Shown: positions 18,335 through 27,925, counted from the first letter of the stretch. The stretch: DNA of 64,000 bases from Allobosea sp. (GCF_017308075.1 NZ_JAFKFX010000035.1:62001-126000), one strand, 5' to 3'. The notes: generated by a model not told the origin, from the sequence alone. Program-made: numbers and translations.

Positions 18335-19228
18335 TCAGGCGGCGTGCTTCTCCGCCCGGCCGATCAGCCGGCCGATCCGCCTGGTCATGTCGCGGCTGCC
18401 GAGCAGCGGGGCGTGGCCCTGTCCGGGCGCGGTAAAGATCTCGCAATGCGGATGGCGCTGGCCCATTTCGAGCAATGTCTGCTCGGCCAGGAGGTCCGAG
18501 TTCTCGCCGCGGATTGCCAGTACCGGGACATGGTTGAGGGCTGCGAAATAGGGCCAGAGAACCGGCAGGGGCGCCTCGAGATCGAGCTCCTCGAGCGTCT
18601 TCAGCAGCCTGGGATCATAGTCGGGAACGAGCGTGCCATTGCGCTGCTTCCAGGTGCGCCGCGCCATGATCTCCCATTCGGCATCGCCGAACAGCGGGAA
18701 TTGCTGGTCTGCGAGCCGCTTCAGGATCTCGGCCCCCTCAGCGAAGCTGCGCGGCGTCGGCAGCTTGCCGACATAGCCGCGGATGCGCAGCAGCCCGCGC
18801 GCGTCGATCACCGGGCCGACATCGTTGAACACCACGCCCTTGATCAGGCCGGGGCGCGCCACTGCGAGCGCCATGGTCAGGAGCCCGCCGCGGGAGGTTC
18901 CCACGAATGCGGCTTCCTCGATGCCGGTGGCGGCGAGAACCTGCATGAGATCGTCGAGCTCGACGCGGATCTCGTAATTGCGCCAGTCGCGGTCGTATTC
19001 CGAGCGGCCGCGTCCGCGATAGTCGAGCGCGAGAACCCGCCGGGGCTGCGCCGGGTCGCCGGAAAGCGCCAGTGCCAGCTCGTGGAAATCGGCGGCGGTG
19101 CGGGCGAGGCCCGGCAGGCAGACCACGGGCAGCGACAAGGCCGCAAGCGAGCCATAGTCGCGCACATGCAGCTTCAGCCCGTCGCGGGCGCTGATGAAGA
19201 GCGAGCGGAATCCGCTATCGGCGTCCAT
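18335..19228 (-). CDS. Alpha/beta-fold hydrolase
   Basis: 297 residues with a full catalytic triad pattern: nucleophile S112 in VGTSRGG (the GxSxG elbow), an acid in the IRGENSD segment near residue 240, and H272 in PGQGHAP. The oxyanion stretch CLPGLARTAADFH follows the first strand. Family members are esterases, lactonases or haloperoxidase-like enzymes; nothing here fixes the substrate. The start is taken at the ATG of MDADSGFRS, since the sequence upstream is a repeat (19254-19290) and has no homologous look. It lies downstream of the lytic transglycosylase on the same strand. Confidence 0.85.
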   Translation of the reverse strand: MDADSGFRSLFISARDGLKLHVRDYGSLAALSLPVVCLPGLARTAADFHELALALSGDPAQPRRVLALDYRGRGRSEYDRDWRNYEIRVELDDLMQVLAATGIEEAAFVGTSRGGLLTMALAVARPGLIKGVVFNDVGPVIDARGLLRIRGYVGKLPTPRSFAEGAEILKRLADQQFPLFGDAEWEIMARRTWKQRNGTLVPDYDPRLLKTLEELDLEAPLPVLWPYFAALNHVPVLAIRGENSDLLAEQTLLEMGQRHPHCEIFTAPGQGHAPLLGSRDMTRRIGRLIGRAEKHAA

Positions 19229-19253
19229 GGCGACCCATGTTTTCCAGCTGCGC

Positions 19254-19290
19254 CATTCCGGAACTGCTCCGCATCGCGGCAGCCGGAATG
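19254..19290. repeat. Short intergenic palindrome, CATTCCGG family
   Basis: CATTCCGG (19254-19261) and CCGGAATG (19283-19290) flank a centre, CTCCGC-x-TCGC, that matches the tail of the larger element at 23154-23259. Probably a partial copy of the same dispersed repeat. It lies just upstream of the hydrolase start. Confidence 0.5.
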
Positions 19291-19350
19291 ACACGTGTTT
19301 CCAGGTGACGGGAACGGCGCGTTCACGCTGCTTGTGACATGGCCCGCCTG

Positions 19351-19369
19351 CCATGGCCAAGGGCCATGG
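19351..19369 (-). terminator. Hairpin downstream of the lytic transglycosylase gene
   Basis: CCATGGCC (19351-19358) and GGCCATGG (19362-19369) form an eight-base-pair stem with a three-base loop, 11 bases after the transglycosylase stop. No T-run follows on the minus strand, so it may only protect the 3' end. Confidence 0.35.
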
Positions 19370-19380
19370 TGCCGTTCGCT

Positions 19381-21522
19381 TCACTCGCGCTTGCCGCCGC
19401 GCTTCAGATCCTGGTCGATCATGTAGGCGGTGCGCTGGTTCAGCCGCTGGCGATAGACCTGCAGGTTCTCCATGACGCGCTGGACATAGTTGCGCGTCTC
19501 GGTGAACGGGATGCGCTCGACCCAGTCGACGGCATCGACCTCCGGCAGCCTGGGATCGCCATAGGCGGTGATCCATTTCTTCACATTGCCAGACCCGGCA
19601 TTATAGGCGGCGAAGGTCAGGATGTAGGAGCCGCGCCAGTCGCCGAGCAGGTCGTTGAGATGGGCGGCCCCCATCTGCGCCGAGTAGAGCGGGTCCCTGG
19701 TCAGGCGCTCGAGTTCGAAAGGCAGCTGTGCCCGCCTAGCCGTCTCGCGCGCCGTCGCCGGCATCATCTGCATCAGCCCGAGCGCGCCGGCATGCGAGAC
19801 CGCCGCCGGATCGAAGGCGCTTTCCTGGCGGGCGATGGCATGGACGATGGCCCGCTCCATCGGATCGCCGACGGTCGGGAATTCCGGCACGCCGAAGGTC
19901 GGGAACGCCGCCTCGTCGAGGGGAAAGCCGCGCTGCAGGGCGATCTTGCCGATGGTGAGCAGAGTCTTGGCGTCGGCGCGCTGGCGCGCCATGTCGGCGA
20001 TCGCCTCGAGCGCAGCGGTATCGTGCAGGCGTTGCGACAGGTCGATCAGCATCTGGCCGGCAAGGTCGGGCGCTTCGATGTCGTAGAGCAGCATGGCTGC
20101 CTTGAAGCCGGGCAGATGCGCGAGCGGCGCCGCGATGGTGCGGCGGACCGGCAGGTCGTTGAGGCCGAGCCGGGCCCGGGCGAGCTGGCCGTAATAGGCG
20201 ACGGGGTGCTCGGCGGCACGGGCATAGAAGGCTTGTGCCGCCTCGGCCTTGTCGAGCGCGTCGGCTGCGCGGCCCTGCCAGTAGGCGGCGCGCGCCACCG
20301 AGATCGGCGTCTCCGCGATCTTGGCAGCCTCGGCGAAATGCTTCGCCGCCCGCTCGGCATCCTTCTCGAAGCGCAATGCGATCCAGCCGGCATGCCATTC
20401 GGCGTCGATGCGTTCGGCGGCGTCCTCGGCGCCGTGGCCGGAGACGACCGCATAGGCGGCCTTGGCGTCACCCTCATCGAGGAGCTTGCGGGCGACCAGC
20501 CGGCGTTCCGTCCACCAGCCATCGCCATCGCCGAGCAGGGCCGGATCGCGCGGGATATCGGCCAGGGCCTTGGCCGCGTCGGCCGCCTTGCCGCTGCGGC
20601 GGGCCTGTTGCGCCTGCAGGAAGGCGAAGGAAATGTCCTTCTTCAGGGCGGCCGGCACGGCCTCGATCTGCTTTTGCGCGATCGGGCCCTTGGCCTTTGC
20701 CGAGGCAAGCCTGACTTTCGCCAGTGCGACATAGTCCTTCGACACGCGGGCGGCATTGCGCAGTGCCGCTTCGCCATTCCCGGCGAAGAGATAGCGCTCG
20801 GCGCGCAGGCGGTGATGGGCGGGCGTCAGCTTGTCGCCGAAATTGTCGAGGACGATCTTCTCGAGTCCGGCGCCGAGATGGTCTTTGAGCCAGGTTCGGC
20901 GCGCGAGCGCGAAGGCCTCGTCCTGACGTCCCTCGGCGGCCAGTGCGCGGGCGAGCGCGACGCGGCCGGCCGGGCTGATCGGCTCGCGGCCATGGAAGAA
21001 CCGCCGGATGGTGTCGGGCCGGCGCCGGTCGGTGACCAGGGCCGCTTCGGCCCGGCGGCGGAAAGGCGTGGTGCCCGGATAGTTCGGGAACTCGTCGAGA
21101 AACTCGGCAATGCGTTCGAAGCTCACGACATTGGTCAGGCTGCGCAGCGCGACCCATTCCAGCATGCCGCGCACCGCCTTGTCCTCGATGCCACGGGCGA
21201 TGCCGTCGCCTTCCTCGAGTTTGCCGGTGCGATAGGCGGCGACCGCCTTCTTCAGTGGGGCGAGGTCGACCCGCTCTTCCGGCTGGATGATTTCGGCCGG
21301 GGGGAGGGGCGAGACGGGCGGCTCCGTCTGCGGCGCGAGCGAGGCGGTCACGCCGACATCGACATTGCTGCTTCCGGCATCTGCTGCGCGCGTGTCGACG
21401 CTCGCCAGTCGCTCCTCCTGGAAGGGGTGCGAGCCGTCTGGACCCGCGGTGCAGGGTCCGGTTGTCACCAGAATGAGCGTCAGGCCAGCTCCGAAGAACC
21501 GTCGGCCCGGCGATAGCGCCAT
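19381..21522 (-). CDS. Soluble lytic murein transglycosylase (Slt70-like)
   Basis: 713 residues. An N-terminal signal sequence (about residues 8-28) sends it to the periplasm. A long alpha-helical superhelix (about 60-540) is followed by the SLT catalytic domain: the general acid is about E567 in ARQESAFD, followed by GLMQMMPATA and AAYNAGSG. It cleaves the glycan strands of peptidoglycan to give 1,6-anhydromuropeptides. I chose the second ATG (MALSPGRRFF) because the signal sequence begins there. Length and domain order match the family. Confidence 0.92.
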   Translation of the reverse strand: MALSPGRRFFGAGLTLILVTTGPCTAGPDGSHPFQEERLASVDTRAADAGSSNVDVGVTASLAPQTEPPVSPLPPAEIIQPEERVDLAPLKKAVAAYRTGKLEEGDGIARGIEDKAVRGMLEWVALRSLTNVVSFERIAEFLDEFPNYPGTTPFRRRAEAALVTDRRRPDTIRRFFHGREPISPAGRVALARALAAEGRQDEAFALARRTWLKDHLGAGLEKIVLDNFGDKLTPAHHRLRAERYLFAGNGEAALRNAARVSKDYVALAKVRLASAKAKGPIAQKQIEAVPAALKKDISFAFLQAQQARRSGKAADAAKALADIPRDPALLGDGDGWWTERRLVARKLLDEGDAKAAYAVVSGHGAEDAAERIDAEWHAGWIALRFEKDAERAAKHFAEAAKIAETPISVARAAYWQGRAADALDKAEAAQAFYARAAEHPVAYYGQLARARLGLNDLPVRRTIAAPLAHLPGFKAAMLLYDIEAPDLAGQMLIDLSQRLHDTAALEAIADMARQRADAKTLLTIGKIALQRGFPLDEAAFPTFGVPEFPTVGDPMERAIVHAIARQESAFDPAAVSHAGALGLMQMMPATARETARRAQLPFELERLTRDPLYSAQMGAAHLNDLLGDWRGSYILTFAAYNAGSGNVKKWITAYGDPRLPEVDAVDWVERIPFTETRNYVQRVMENLQVYRQRLNQRTAYMIDQDLKRGGKRE

Positions 21523-21700
21523 CAAGGGTCCCCCCAAGCAAGCCGGATCGTAGCAGTAAGCCATGCTCCCGCAGGGAGCTTTACGAAGTCCTAACTATGC
21601 GGCCACGATTTTTGATGGGTTGCCGGCTTTGCGGACTGCGGCTGAAAGGCTATGTCTGTCGCCCGTTTCTCGCGCAACTATGTCGATTTCAGGACCGCCC

Positions 21701-22594
21701 ATGACCAAGCATGCGCCTTTCACCGGTTCGCTCACTGCGCTGGTGACGCCGTTCAAGGACGGCAAGATCGATGAGGCATGCCTTCGGGCGCTGGTCGATT
21801 GGCAGATCGAGAGCGGCAGCCACGGGCTCGTGCCCGTCGGCACCACCGGCGAGAGCCCGACCCTGAGCCATGACGAACATGGCCGCGTCACCGAGATCGT
21901 CATCGATCAGGCCAAGGGCAGGGTGCCGGTGATCGCCGGCGCCGGCTCCAACAACACGATCGAGGCGATTTCGCTGGCCAGGCATGCCGAGAAGGCCGGC
22001 GCGCAGGGCGTGCTGGTGGTGACGCCCTATTACAACAAGCCGACCCAGGAGGGCTTGTACCAGCACTTCAAGGCGGTGAACGACGCGATCGGCATCCCGA
22101 TCATCATCTACAACATCCCGCCGCGCTCGGTGGTCGACATGTCGGTCGAGACCATGAAGCGGCTCTACGAGCTGAAGAACATCGCCGGGGTCAAGGACGC
22201 CACCGCCAATCTCGCGCGTGTTTCGCAGCAGCGCCATGCCATGGGGCCGGACTTCATCCAGCTCTCGGGCGAGGACATGACGGCGCTGGCCTATATGGCC
22301 GCCGGTGGCCATGGCTGCATCTCGGTCGTCGCCAATGTCGCGCCCAAGCTCTGCGCCGAGCTGATGGTCTGCGCGCTGAAGGGCGACTATGCCGGCGCGC
22401 TGAAGCTGCAGGACCGGCTGGTGCCGCTGCATGACGCCGTGTTCAAGGAGCCGGGCCTGGCCGGAGCCAAGCACGGGCTGAAGCTGCTCGGCCGGGCCGG
22501 GGAGGAGGTCCGCATGCCGCTATTGCCGGTGACGCCGGCCACCGGCGAGATCATTCGCGGCGCCATGGTTCACGCCGGGCTGCTCAATGCTTAA
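21701..22594 (+). CDS. dapA: 4-hydroxy-tetrahydrodipicolinate synthase
   Basis: 297 residues. It condenses pyruvate with aspartate semialdehyde in lysine and diaminopimelate synthesis. All expected residues are present: [10 protein letters not shown]137 in IIIYNIPP (catalytic tyrosine) and K165 in GVKDATANL (Schiff-base lysine), with RS of PPRSV contacting substrate. The open frame extends upstream, but the ATG at 21701 after AGGACCGCCC gives the normal N-terminus. It is divergent from the lytic transglycosylase and lies 53 bases before smpB, the usual alphaproteobacterial order. Confidence 0.97.
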   Translation: MTKHAPFTGSLTALVTPFKDGKIDEACLRALVDWQIESGSHGLVPVGTTGESPTLSHDEHGRVTEIVIDQAKGRVPVIAGAGSNNTIEAISLARHAEKAGAQGVLVVTPYYNKPTQEGLYQHFKAVNDAIGIPIIIYNIPPRSVVDMSVETMKRLYELKNIAGVKDATANLARVSQQRHAMGPDFIQLSGEDMTALAYMAAGGHGCISVVANVAPKLCAELMVCALKGDYAGALKLQDRLVPLHDAVFKEPGLAGAKHGLKLLGRAGEEVRMPLLPVTPATGEIIRGAMVHAGLLNA

Positions 22595-22647
22595 GTGAGG
22601 CTGTCGGCGGCCGCCAGTCGCGGCCGCCGGACGCCGGAGTTTCCTGA

Positions 22648-23121
22648 ATGACCAAGCCTGATCCCGAGCGCTACAAGCTCGCGGCCGATAATCGCAAGGC
22701 CCGCTACAACTACGCGATCACCGAGACGCTGGAAGCCGGGATCGCCCTGCAGGGCACCGAGATCAAGTCGCTGCGCGGCGGCAGGGCGACGATCGGCGAG
22801 AGCTATGCCGGCCCGATGGGCGACGAGCTCTTCCTGTTCAACGCCCATATCCCGGAATATCTCGAGGCGAACCGCTTCAACCACGATGTTCGCCGGCCGC
22901 GGAAGCTGCTGCTGCACCGCCGCCAGATCAACAAGCTCATGGGCGCGATCCAGCGCGAGGGCTTCACCGTGATTCCGCTCAAGGTCTATTTCAACGAGAA
23001 GGGCCGGGCCAAGGTCGAGCTCGGTCTCGGCAAGGGCAAGAAGCTGCACGACAAGCGCGAGAGCGAGAAGGCCCGTGACTGGAACCGCGACAAGGCGCGA
23101 ATCCTGAAGACCGGCGGATAG
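22648..23121 (+). CDS. smpB: SsrA-binding protein SmpB
   Basis: 157 residues, the standard length. SmpB binds tmRNA and loads it on stalled ribosomes for trans-translation. Conserved parts seen: [30 protein letters not shown] near residues 48-57, the central [20 protein letters not shown], and the lysine/arginine-rich C-terminal tail [21 protein letters not shown] that enters the decoding centre. No tmRNA gene is visible nearby. Probably co-transcribed with dapA. Confidence 0.97.
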   Translation: MTKPDPERYKLAADNRKARYNYAITETLEAGIALQGTEIKSLRGGRATIGESYAGPMGDELFLFNAHIPEYLEANRFNHDVRRPRKLLLHRRQINKLMGAIQREGFTVIPLKVYFNEKGRAKVELGLGKGKKLHDKRESEKARDWNRDKARILKTGG

Positions 23122-23153
23122 TGTCGCCGCGGCTATTCTAACCCGACCATCCT

Positions 23154-23259
23154 CGTCATTTCGGACAAGCGGCGCAGCCGCGCCACTCTGGAATCCATTG
23201 TAGGGCGCAGAGCCTTACGATGGATTACGGCGCTCCGCTTCGCTGCGGCCGGAATGACG
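23154..23259. repeat. Intergenic palindromic repeat (CGTCATT ... AATGACG)
   Basis: A 106-base element bounded by CGTCATT (23154-23160) and AATGACG (23253-23259), with inner arms AATCCAT (23192-23198) and ATGGATT (23220-23226), and GC-rich sub-hairpins between. This nested-palindrome design with the ends CGTCATT/AATGACG is typical of dispersed rhizobial intergenic elements. It lies between smpB and the convergent NYN gene. Confidence 0.65.
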
Positions 23260-23306
23260 GGAAGAGGCTGGCCGCGGCATTTGGAGGGCGAACGACTATT
23301 GGGCTC

Positions 23307-23933
23307 TCAGCTATCGGTCGGCTCGTCGCTCTGGCGGATGCCGTAGCGCCGCTCGAGACCGGGATGGCTGGGAGCGCCATGGCCGGCAGGACCGCGCGGA
23401 CTCCGCTCGGTGGGATCGCGCCCGACCTTCTGCATGAGGTTGCCGAGCTCGACGAACTCGTCGCATTGCCGGCGCAGATCGTCGGCGATCATCGGCGGGC
23501 TGGTGTTGATGGTCGAAACCACCGAGACCTTGACGCCCTTGCGTTGCACCGCCTCGACCAGCGGACGGAAATCGCCATCGCCCGAGAAGAGATAGATATG
23601 GTCGAGATAGGGGGCGAGCTCGAGCATCTCGATCGCCAGCTCGATGTCCATATTGCCCTTGACGCGCCGGCGCCCGCTCGCGTCGGTGAACTCCTTCGCC
23701 GCCTTGGTGATGACCCGGTAGCCGTTATAGTCGAGCCAGTCGACCAGCGGGCGGATCGAGGTGTATTCCTCGCTCTCGATCAGGGTGGTGAAGTAGAAGG
23801 CGCGGATCAGGTTGCCGCGGCCCTGGAACTCCTTGAGCAGCCGGCGATAATCCATGTCGAAGCCGAGCTGCTTCGAGGTCGCATAGAGATTCGCGCCGTC
23901 GATGAAGAGGGCGATGCGTGACTCGGCTGCCAT
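23307..23933 (-). CDS. NYN-domain (LabA/DUF88-like) protein
   Basis: 208 residues. The NYN domain is a PIN-like fold of putative RNases; the metal-binding acidic residues are in FIDGANLY (about residue 12), KGNMDIELAIEML (about 93-105) and SGDGDFRPLV (about 117-126). After about residue 175 the tail is Pro/Gly/Arg-rich and poorly conserved. The family member next to smpB/era in alphaproteobacteria is common but little studied. It may act in RNA turnover; that is inference from fold. Confidence 0.85.
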   Translation of the reverse strand: MAAESRIALFIDGANLYATSKQLGFDMDYRRLLKEFQGRGNLIRAFYFTTLIESEEYTSIRPLVDWLDYNGYRVITKAAKEFTDASGRRRVKGNMDIELAIEMLELAPYLDHIYLFSGDGDFRPLVEAVQRKGVKVSVVSTINTSPPMIADDLRRQCDEFVELGNLMQKVGRDPTERSPRGPAGHGAPSHPGLERRYGIRQSDEPTDS

Positions 23934-23982
23934 GGCAATAACTCCCGCTCAAATAGGCTTCGACAAAAGGGATCGAGAAAAA

Positions 23983-24011
23983 TGACGGTCTAACAATGTC
24001 TATTGACGGTC
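23983..24011. promoter_or_regulatory. Direct repeat upstream of the NYN gene
   Basis: TGACGGTC occurs at 23983-23990 and again at 24004-24011, a 21-base period (two helical turns), in an AT-rich patch 50 bases upstream of the NYN start. The spacing suits two copies of a binding site on the same DNA face. No regulator is known. Confidence 0.3.
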
Positions 24012-24114
24012 GAAATTCCGGCGCGGGCGGGAAATTCCGTGGCACCTCGCCGGAGCGGTGCCTGCGCGGCGCCCGGCTGACGAGGTCATTATCCTCGCCG
24101 CAGGGGCGTGCGCC

Positions 24115-25026
24115 TCAGCCCTTCGGGAATTCCAGCCCCATTTCGCGGTAGCGCTCGGGATCGTCGCTCCAGTTTTCGCGGACCTTGACGAACAGGAACA
24201 GGTGGACCTTCGCCTCGGCCGCTTCGGCGATCTCGACGCGTGCCTTCTGGCCGATCGCCTTGATCGTCTGTCCGCCCTGGCCGAGCACGATCTTGCGCTG
24301 GCTTTCGCGCTCGACATAGATCGTCTGCTCGATCCTGACCGAGCCGTCCGGCCGCTGCTGCCAGCTTTCGGTCTCGACGGTCGAGCGATAGGGCAGCTCG
24401 TCATGCAGCCGCTCGAACATCTTCTCCCGCGTGATCTCGGCGGCGAGGAAGCGCAGCGGCGCATCGGAAATCTGGTCTTCCGGATAGAGCCAGGGACCAG
24501 GCTTAAGCCGCGTCTCGAGCCAGCTCAGGATGTCCTTGATGCCGTAGCCGGTCAGGGCCGCGATCATGAAGGTGGTCTCGAACTTACCGCGCTCGTTGAG
24601 CTGCGCGGTGATCGTGAGCAGCTTCTCCTTGGCGACCGTGTCGATCTTGTTGAGGATCAGGAATTTCGGCTGCTTCAGCTCGGCGAGCTTCTCGAGCAGC
24701 CGGGTGTTCTCCTCATGGTCGAAGCGCTCGACATCGATCAGCACGCCGATCAGGTCGGCATCGCTTGCGCCGCCCCAGGCGCTGGTCACCATGGCGCGGT
24801 CGAGCCGGCGCTTCGGCGCGAAGATGCCGGGCGTGTCGACGAAGATGATCTGGGCCGGGCCGGACAGCGCGATGCCCCGTACCTGGGTCCGCGTGGTCTG
24901 CACCTTGCGCGAGACGATCGAGACCTTGGCGCCGACGAGCTGGTTCAGCAGCGTCGACTTGCCGGCATTGGGGGCGCCGATCAGCGCGACGAAGCCGCAT
25001 CGGGTCGGCAGTTGAGGCTCAGCCAT
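24115..25026 (-). CDS. era: GTPase Era
   Basis: 303 residues. Era binds 16S rRNA and helps mature the 30S subunit. The GTPase motifs are intact: GAPNAGKST (G1, about 16-24), DTPG (G3), NKID (G4), and the C-terminal KH domain has the GQGGQTIKAIG loop. The ATG at 25026 lies inside the end of rnc (8-base overlap), so translation is coupled; the frame is open further upstream only because it shadows rnc. Confidence 0.97.
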   Translation of the reverse strand: MAEPQLPTRCGFVALIGAPNAGKSTLLNQLVGAKVSIVSRKVQTTRTQVRGIALSGPAQIIFVDTPGIFAPKRRLDRAMVTSAWGGASDADLIGVLIDVERFDHEENTRLLEKLAELKQPKFLILNKIDTVAKEKLLTITAQLNERGKFETTFMIAALTGYGIKDILSWLETRLKPGPWLYPEDQISDAPLRFLAAEITREKMFERLHDELPYRSTVETESWQQRPDGSVRIEQTIYVERESQRKIVLGQGGQTIKAIGQKARVEIAEAAEAKVHLFLFVKVRENWSDDPERYREMGLEFPKG

Positions 25027-25750
25027 GCTCGCCCTCCGCATTCTCGTTCCACAGGCCCTGCCGGCGCAGGAGCGTTTCGGCGGCGGCCTGCTCGGCGAGA
25101 CGCTTCGAGCGTCCCTCGGCTTCCGCTTCCACCAGGGTTCCGATCCGTACCACGATCCGGAACACCGGGGCATGGTCGGGCCCGGAGCGGCCGAGCTCGG
25201 CATAGGTCGGCGTCGGATGGCCCTGGCCCTGCGCCCACTCCTGCAACGCCGTCTTGGCGTCGCGCAGCGGCGTTGCGGGCTTGAGCAGGCGCTGGCCGAA
25301 GCCGGCCTCGACCAGCTTGCGGGCGGCCGCATAGCCGCCATCGATGAAGACGGCGCCGATCACGGCTTCGCAGGCATCGGCCAGGATCGCCTTGTTCTTG
25401 CGGGCGCCGGCCAGAATCTCGCCTTCGCCGAGCCGCAGATTGGGGCCGAGCTCCCAGGCCGTAGCGACCTCGGCACAGGTTTCCTTGCGCACGAGATCGG
25501 CGAGGCGACGTGACATGTCGCCTTCCTCGGCCTGCGGGAAGGTGGTGAACAGCATGTCGGCTATAGAGAGACCGAGCACCCGGTCGCCGAGGAATTCGAG
25601 GCGCTGATAGCTGGCCAGCCGCCGCTGATCGGCGCTCATATGGGTCAGCGCCGTCTCCAGCAGGGAGCGCTCGGCGAAGCGATGGCCGAGCCGTGCTTCC
25701 AGCCGCGCGAGATCCGGCAGCTTGCGGCCGGTTTCACCAGGTTTCGTCAC
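25019..25750 (-). CDS. rnc: Ribonuclease III
   Basis: 243 residues. It cuts double-stranded RNA in rRNA and mRNA processing. The signature LEFLGDRVLGLSIADMLF with catalytic acids, and the second acidic cluster DACEAVIGAVFIDGG, are both present; a double-stranded-RNA-binding domain follows (about 165-235, ending RLAEQAAAETLL). The start is a GTG that overlaps the lepB stop (GTGA), and the stop overlaps era by 8 bases. Both overlaps indicate one tightly coupled operon lepB-rnc-era. Confidence 0.96.
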   Translation of the reverse strand: MTKPGETGRKLPDLARLEARLGHRFAERSLLETALTHMSADQRRLASYQRLEFLGDRVLGLSIADMLFTTFPQAEEGDMSRRLADLVRKETCAEVATAWELGPNLRLGEGEILAGARKNKAILADACEAVIGAVFIDGGYAAARKLVEAGFGQRLLKPATPLRDAKTALQEWAQGQGHPTPTYAELGRSGPDHAPVFRIVVRIGTLVEAEAEGRSKRLAEQAAAETLLRRQGLWNENAEGEHG

Positions 25751-26511
25751 TTGATCGTCGTGAACATGCGGCTCCAGCGCACCGTCCAGGGCCATTCCCA
25801 GAGGCGCCAGGCGGAGGCGCCTTCGTCGATCGAGAAGAAGATGATCTCGGCGCGTCCGACGAAATTCTCGAAAGGCACATAGCCGACGCTGCGATCGCGC
25901 GAATCCAGCGAGTTGTCGCGGTTGTCGCCCATCATGAAGAAGTGGCCGGCCGGAACCTGGAAGACCGGCGTGTTGTCGAAGGTGCCGGTGTCGCCCTCGC
26001 GCTCGATGATCTGGTGGCTGACGCCGTTGGGCAGCGTCTCGCGATACTGGATCGCCGGGGTGGTGCGGCCCCACGGGTCGGTGGTGACGAAGTCGGCGAT
26101 GCGCTCGCGCTTCACCGCCTGGTTGTTGATGTGCAGTACGCCGTCGATCATCTGGATCCGGTCGCCCGGCAGGCCGATGACGCGCTTGATGTAGTCGGTC
26201 GAATTGTCGCTCGGCAGCTTGAACACGGCGATATCGCCGCGCTTCGGCTCAGCCGCCCAGACGCGGCCGTTGAAAAGCGGCGGGCTGAACGGCACCGAGT
26301 GCTTGGAATAGCCATAGGTGTACTTCGAGACGAAGAGGTAGTCGCCGATCAGCAGCGTCGGGATCAGCGAGCCCGAGGGGATGTTGAAGGGCTGGAACAG
26401 CAGGGTGCGGATCACCAGCGCGATCAGCAGCGCCTGGACGACGACCTTGACCGTCTCCAGGAACCCGCCTTCGTCCTTGGCCTTGCTCTTGATTTCGGCG
26501 TCGTTGGCCAC
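25747..26511 (-). CDS. lepB: Signal peptidase I
   Basis: 254 residues with a membrane anchor (about 22-40). The catalytic dyad is S48 in IPSGSLIPTL and K109 in YIKRVIGLPGD; the C-terminal box GDNRDNSLDSR is intact. It removes signal peptides from exported proteins. I place the start at GTG 26511 because GGGAG lies six bases upstream and translation gives a normal short cytoplasmic N-terminus; a longer frame has no ribosome site. First gene of the lepB-rnc-era operon, divergent from aqpZ. Confidence 0.95.
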   Translation of the reverse strand: MANDAEIKSKAKDEGGFLETVKVVVQALLIALVIRTLLFQPFNIPSGSLIPTLLIGDYLFVSKYTYGYSKHSVPFSPPLFNGRVWAAEPKRGDIAVFKLPSDNSTDYIKRVIGLPGDRIQMIDGVLHINNQAVKRERIADFVTTDPWGRTTPAIQYRETLPNGVSHQIIEREGDTGTFDNTPVFQVPAGHFFMMGDNRDNSLDSRDRSVGYVPFENFVGRAEIIFFSIDEGASAWRLWEWPWTVRWSRMFTTIK

Positions 26512-26726
26512 AAGGGGCTCCCGCTGGCTACCTGTTCGAATGCGCGGTCTAGCCGAATGTCGGGCGAGGGACAACGCGCATCGCGTCACGGCCTCGTGCG
26601 TGGCGCAGCCTCCGGAAGGCGCATGGTCGGCCTGCCTGGTGCGCGGGCGAAGTACAGCGATGCGCGTTGACGAAAATGCCGCACAAGAACAGTCTTGTCG
26701 ATGACTGACGCTTTGGGGGAATCAAC

Positions 26727-27458
26727 ATGAGTGCAAAGAAGTACGCCGCCGAAGCCATCGGCACCTTCTGGCTCACCTTCGCGGGCTGCGGCAGTGCCGT
26801 GATTGCCGCGGGGTTCCCTGAGGTTGGGATTGGATTGCTCGGCGTCTCGCTCGCCTTTGGTTTGACCGTTGTCACCATGGCTTATGCGATCGGCCACATC
26901 TCGGGTTGCCATCTCAATCCGGCGGTGACGGTCGGCCTTGCTGCCGGGGGACGATTCCCGGGCAATCAGGTGGTTCCCTATGTCGTCGCCCAGGTCCTTG
27001 GCGGCATTGTCGCTGCCGCCGTTCTTTATCTGATCGCTTCGGGCGCTCCGGGGTTCGATCTCGCCAAGGGCTTCGCCTCTAACGGCTATGGCGAGCACTC
27101 TCCCGGCAAATATGGACTCGGCTCCGCCTTCCTGACGGAAGTGGTGATGACCATGATGTTCCTGTTCATCATCATGGGCGCCACGCACGGCAAGGCCCCG
27201 GCGGGCTTCGCGCCGCTCGCCATCGGGCTCGGGCTCTGCCTGATCCATCTCGTCAGCATTCCCGTGACCAACACCTCGGTGAACCCGGCGCGTTCGACAG
27301 GGCCGGCACTTTTCGTCGGCGGCTGGGCGCTCGGCCAGCTCTGGCTGTTCTGGATCGCGCCGCTGATCGGTGGCGTGCTCGGCGGCATCGCCTATCGCTG
27401 GCTGAGCAACGAGCCTGAAGCTCAGATCACCGGCACAACCTCCGCTTCTGCCAAGTAG
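26727..27458 (+). CDS. aqpZ: Aquaporin Z
   Basis: 243 residues with six membrane helices. Both pore motifs are NPA (HLNPAVTVG and [10 protein letters not shown]), and the region [13 protein letters not shown] carries the histidine and threonine of the water-specific selectivity filter, with the arginine in NPARS. So water rather than glycerol is the likely substrate. GGGGGA lies upstream of the ATG. It sits on the opposite strand inside the otherwise conserved acpS-lepB-rnc-era block. Confidence 0.95.
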   Translation: MSAKKYAAEAIGTFWLTFAGCGSAVIAAGFPEVGIGLLGVSLAFGLTVVTMAYAIGHISGCHLNPAVTVGLAAGGRFPGNQVVPYVVAQVLGGIVAAAVLYLIASGAPGFDLAKGFASNGYGEHSPGKYGLGSAFLTEVVMTMMFLFIIMGATHGKAPAGFAPLAIGLGLCLIHLVSIPVTNTSVNPARSTGPALFVGGWALGQLWLFWIAPLIGGVLGGIAYRWLSNEPEAQITGTTSASAK

Positions 27459-27479
27459 GCGATCAAGAATTGAGTAAGG

Positions 27480-27884
27480 TCAGGCCCGTAGGGGCCTGGC
27501 CTCGATCACCACGAAGGCCTGGGCCATCGGCGGATCGTCGGTCAGCGAGACATGGACGATGATCTCATGTCCCGGCGGCGTCATTTCGGCGAGTTTTGCC
27601 GCTGCGCCCCCGGTCAGTTTCATGGTCGGCCGGCCGCCGGGCAGGTTGACCACTTCCATGTCGCGCCAGAACACACCATGGCTGATGCCGGTGCCGAGCG
27701 CCTTGGCGCAGGCCTCCTTGGCGGCGAAGCGGCGGGCATAGGAGGCCGCCCTGGTCGCCCGGCGGTCCGATTTCGCCTGCTCGCCTTCGGTGAAGATGCG
27801 CTGCGTGAAGCGTTCGCCGAAACGTTCCAGCGAATTCTCGATGCGGCGGATGTCGCAGAGGTCTGAGCCGATGCCGAGGATCAT
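27480..27884 (-). CDS. acpS: Holo-[acyl-carrier-protein] synthase
   Basis: 134 residues. It transfers 4'-phosphopantetheine from CoA to acyl carrier protein. Metal and CoA contacts are seen in [13 protein letters not shown] (about 4-16) and [14 protein letters not shown] (about 54-67). Length fits. It lies 117 bases downstream of pdxJ on the same strand, with a palindromic repeat in the gap. Confidence 0.95.
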   Translation of the reverse strand: MILGIGSDLCDIRRIENSLERFGERFTQRIFTEGEQAKSDRRATRAASYARRFAAKEACAKALGTGISHGVFWRDMEVVNLPGGRPTMKLTGGAAAKLAEMTPPGHEIIVHVSLTDDPPMAQAFVVIEARPLRA

Positions 27885-27925
27885 GCCGAGGCTTTAGCCG
27901 ATGAGGACTTCGCTGGGAACTCCAC

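Noticed and set aside
19339-21516. Plus-strand open frame of 725 codons opposite the lytic transglycosylase gene
   Set aside because: Pure antisense shadow: low-complexity composition, no motifs, and no ribosome site, while the minus-strand gene has full catalytic motifs.
27483-27498. CAGGCCC/GGGCCTG hairpin between aqpZ and acpS as a terminator
   Set aside because: It lies in the last codons of acpS and has no T-run on either strand.
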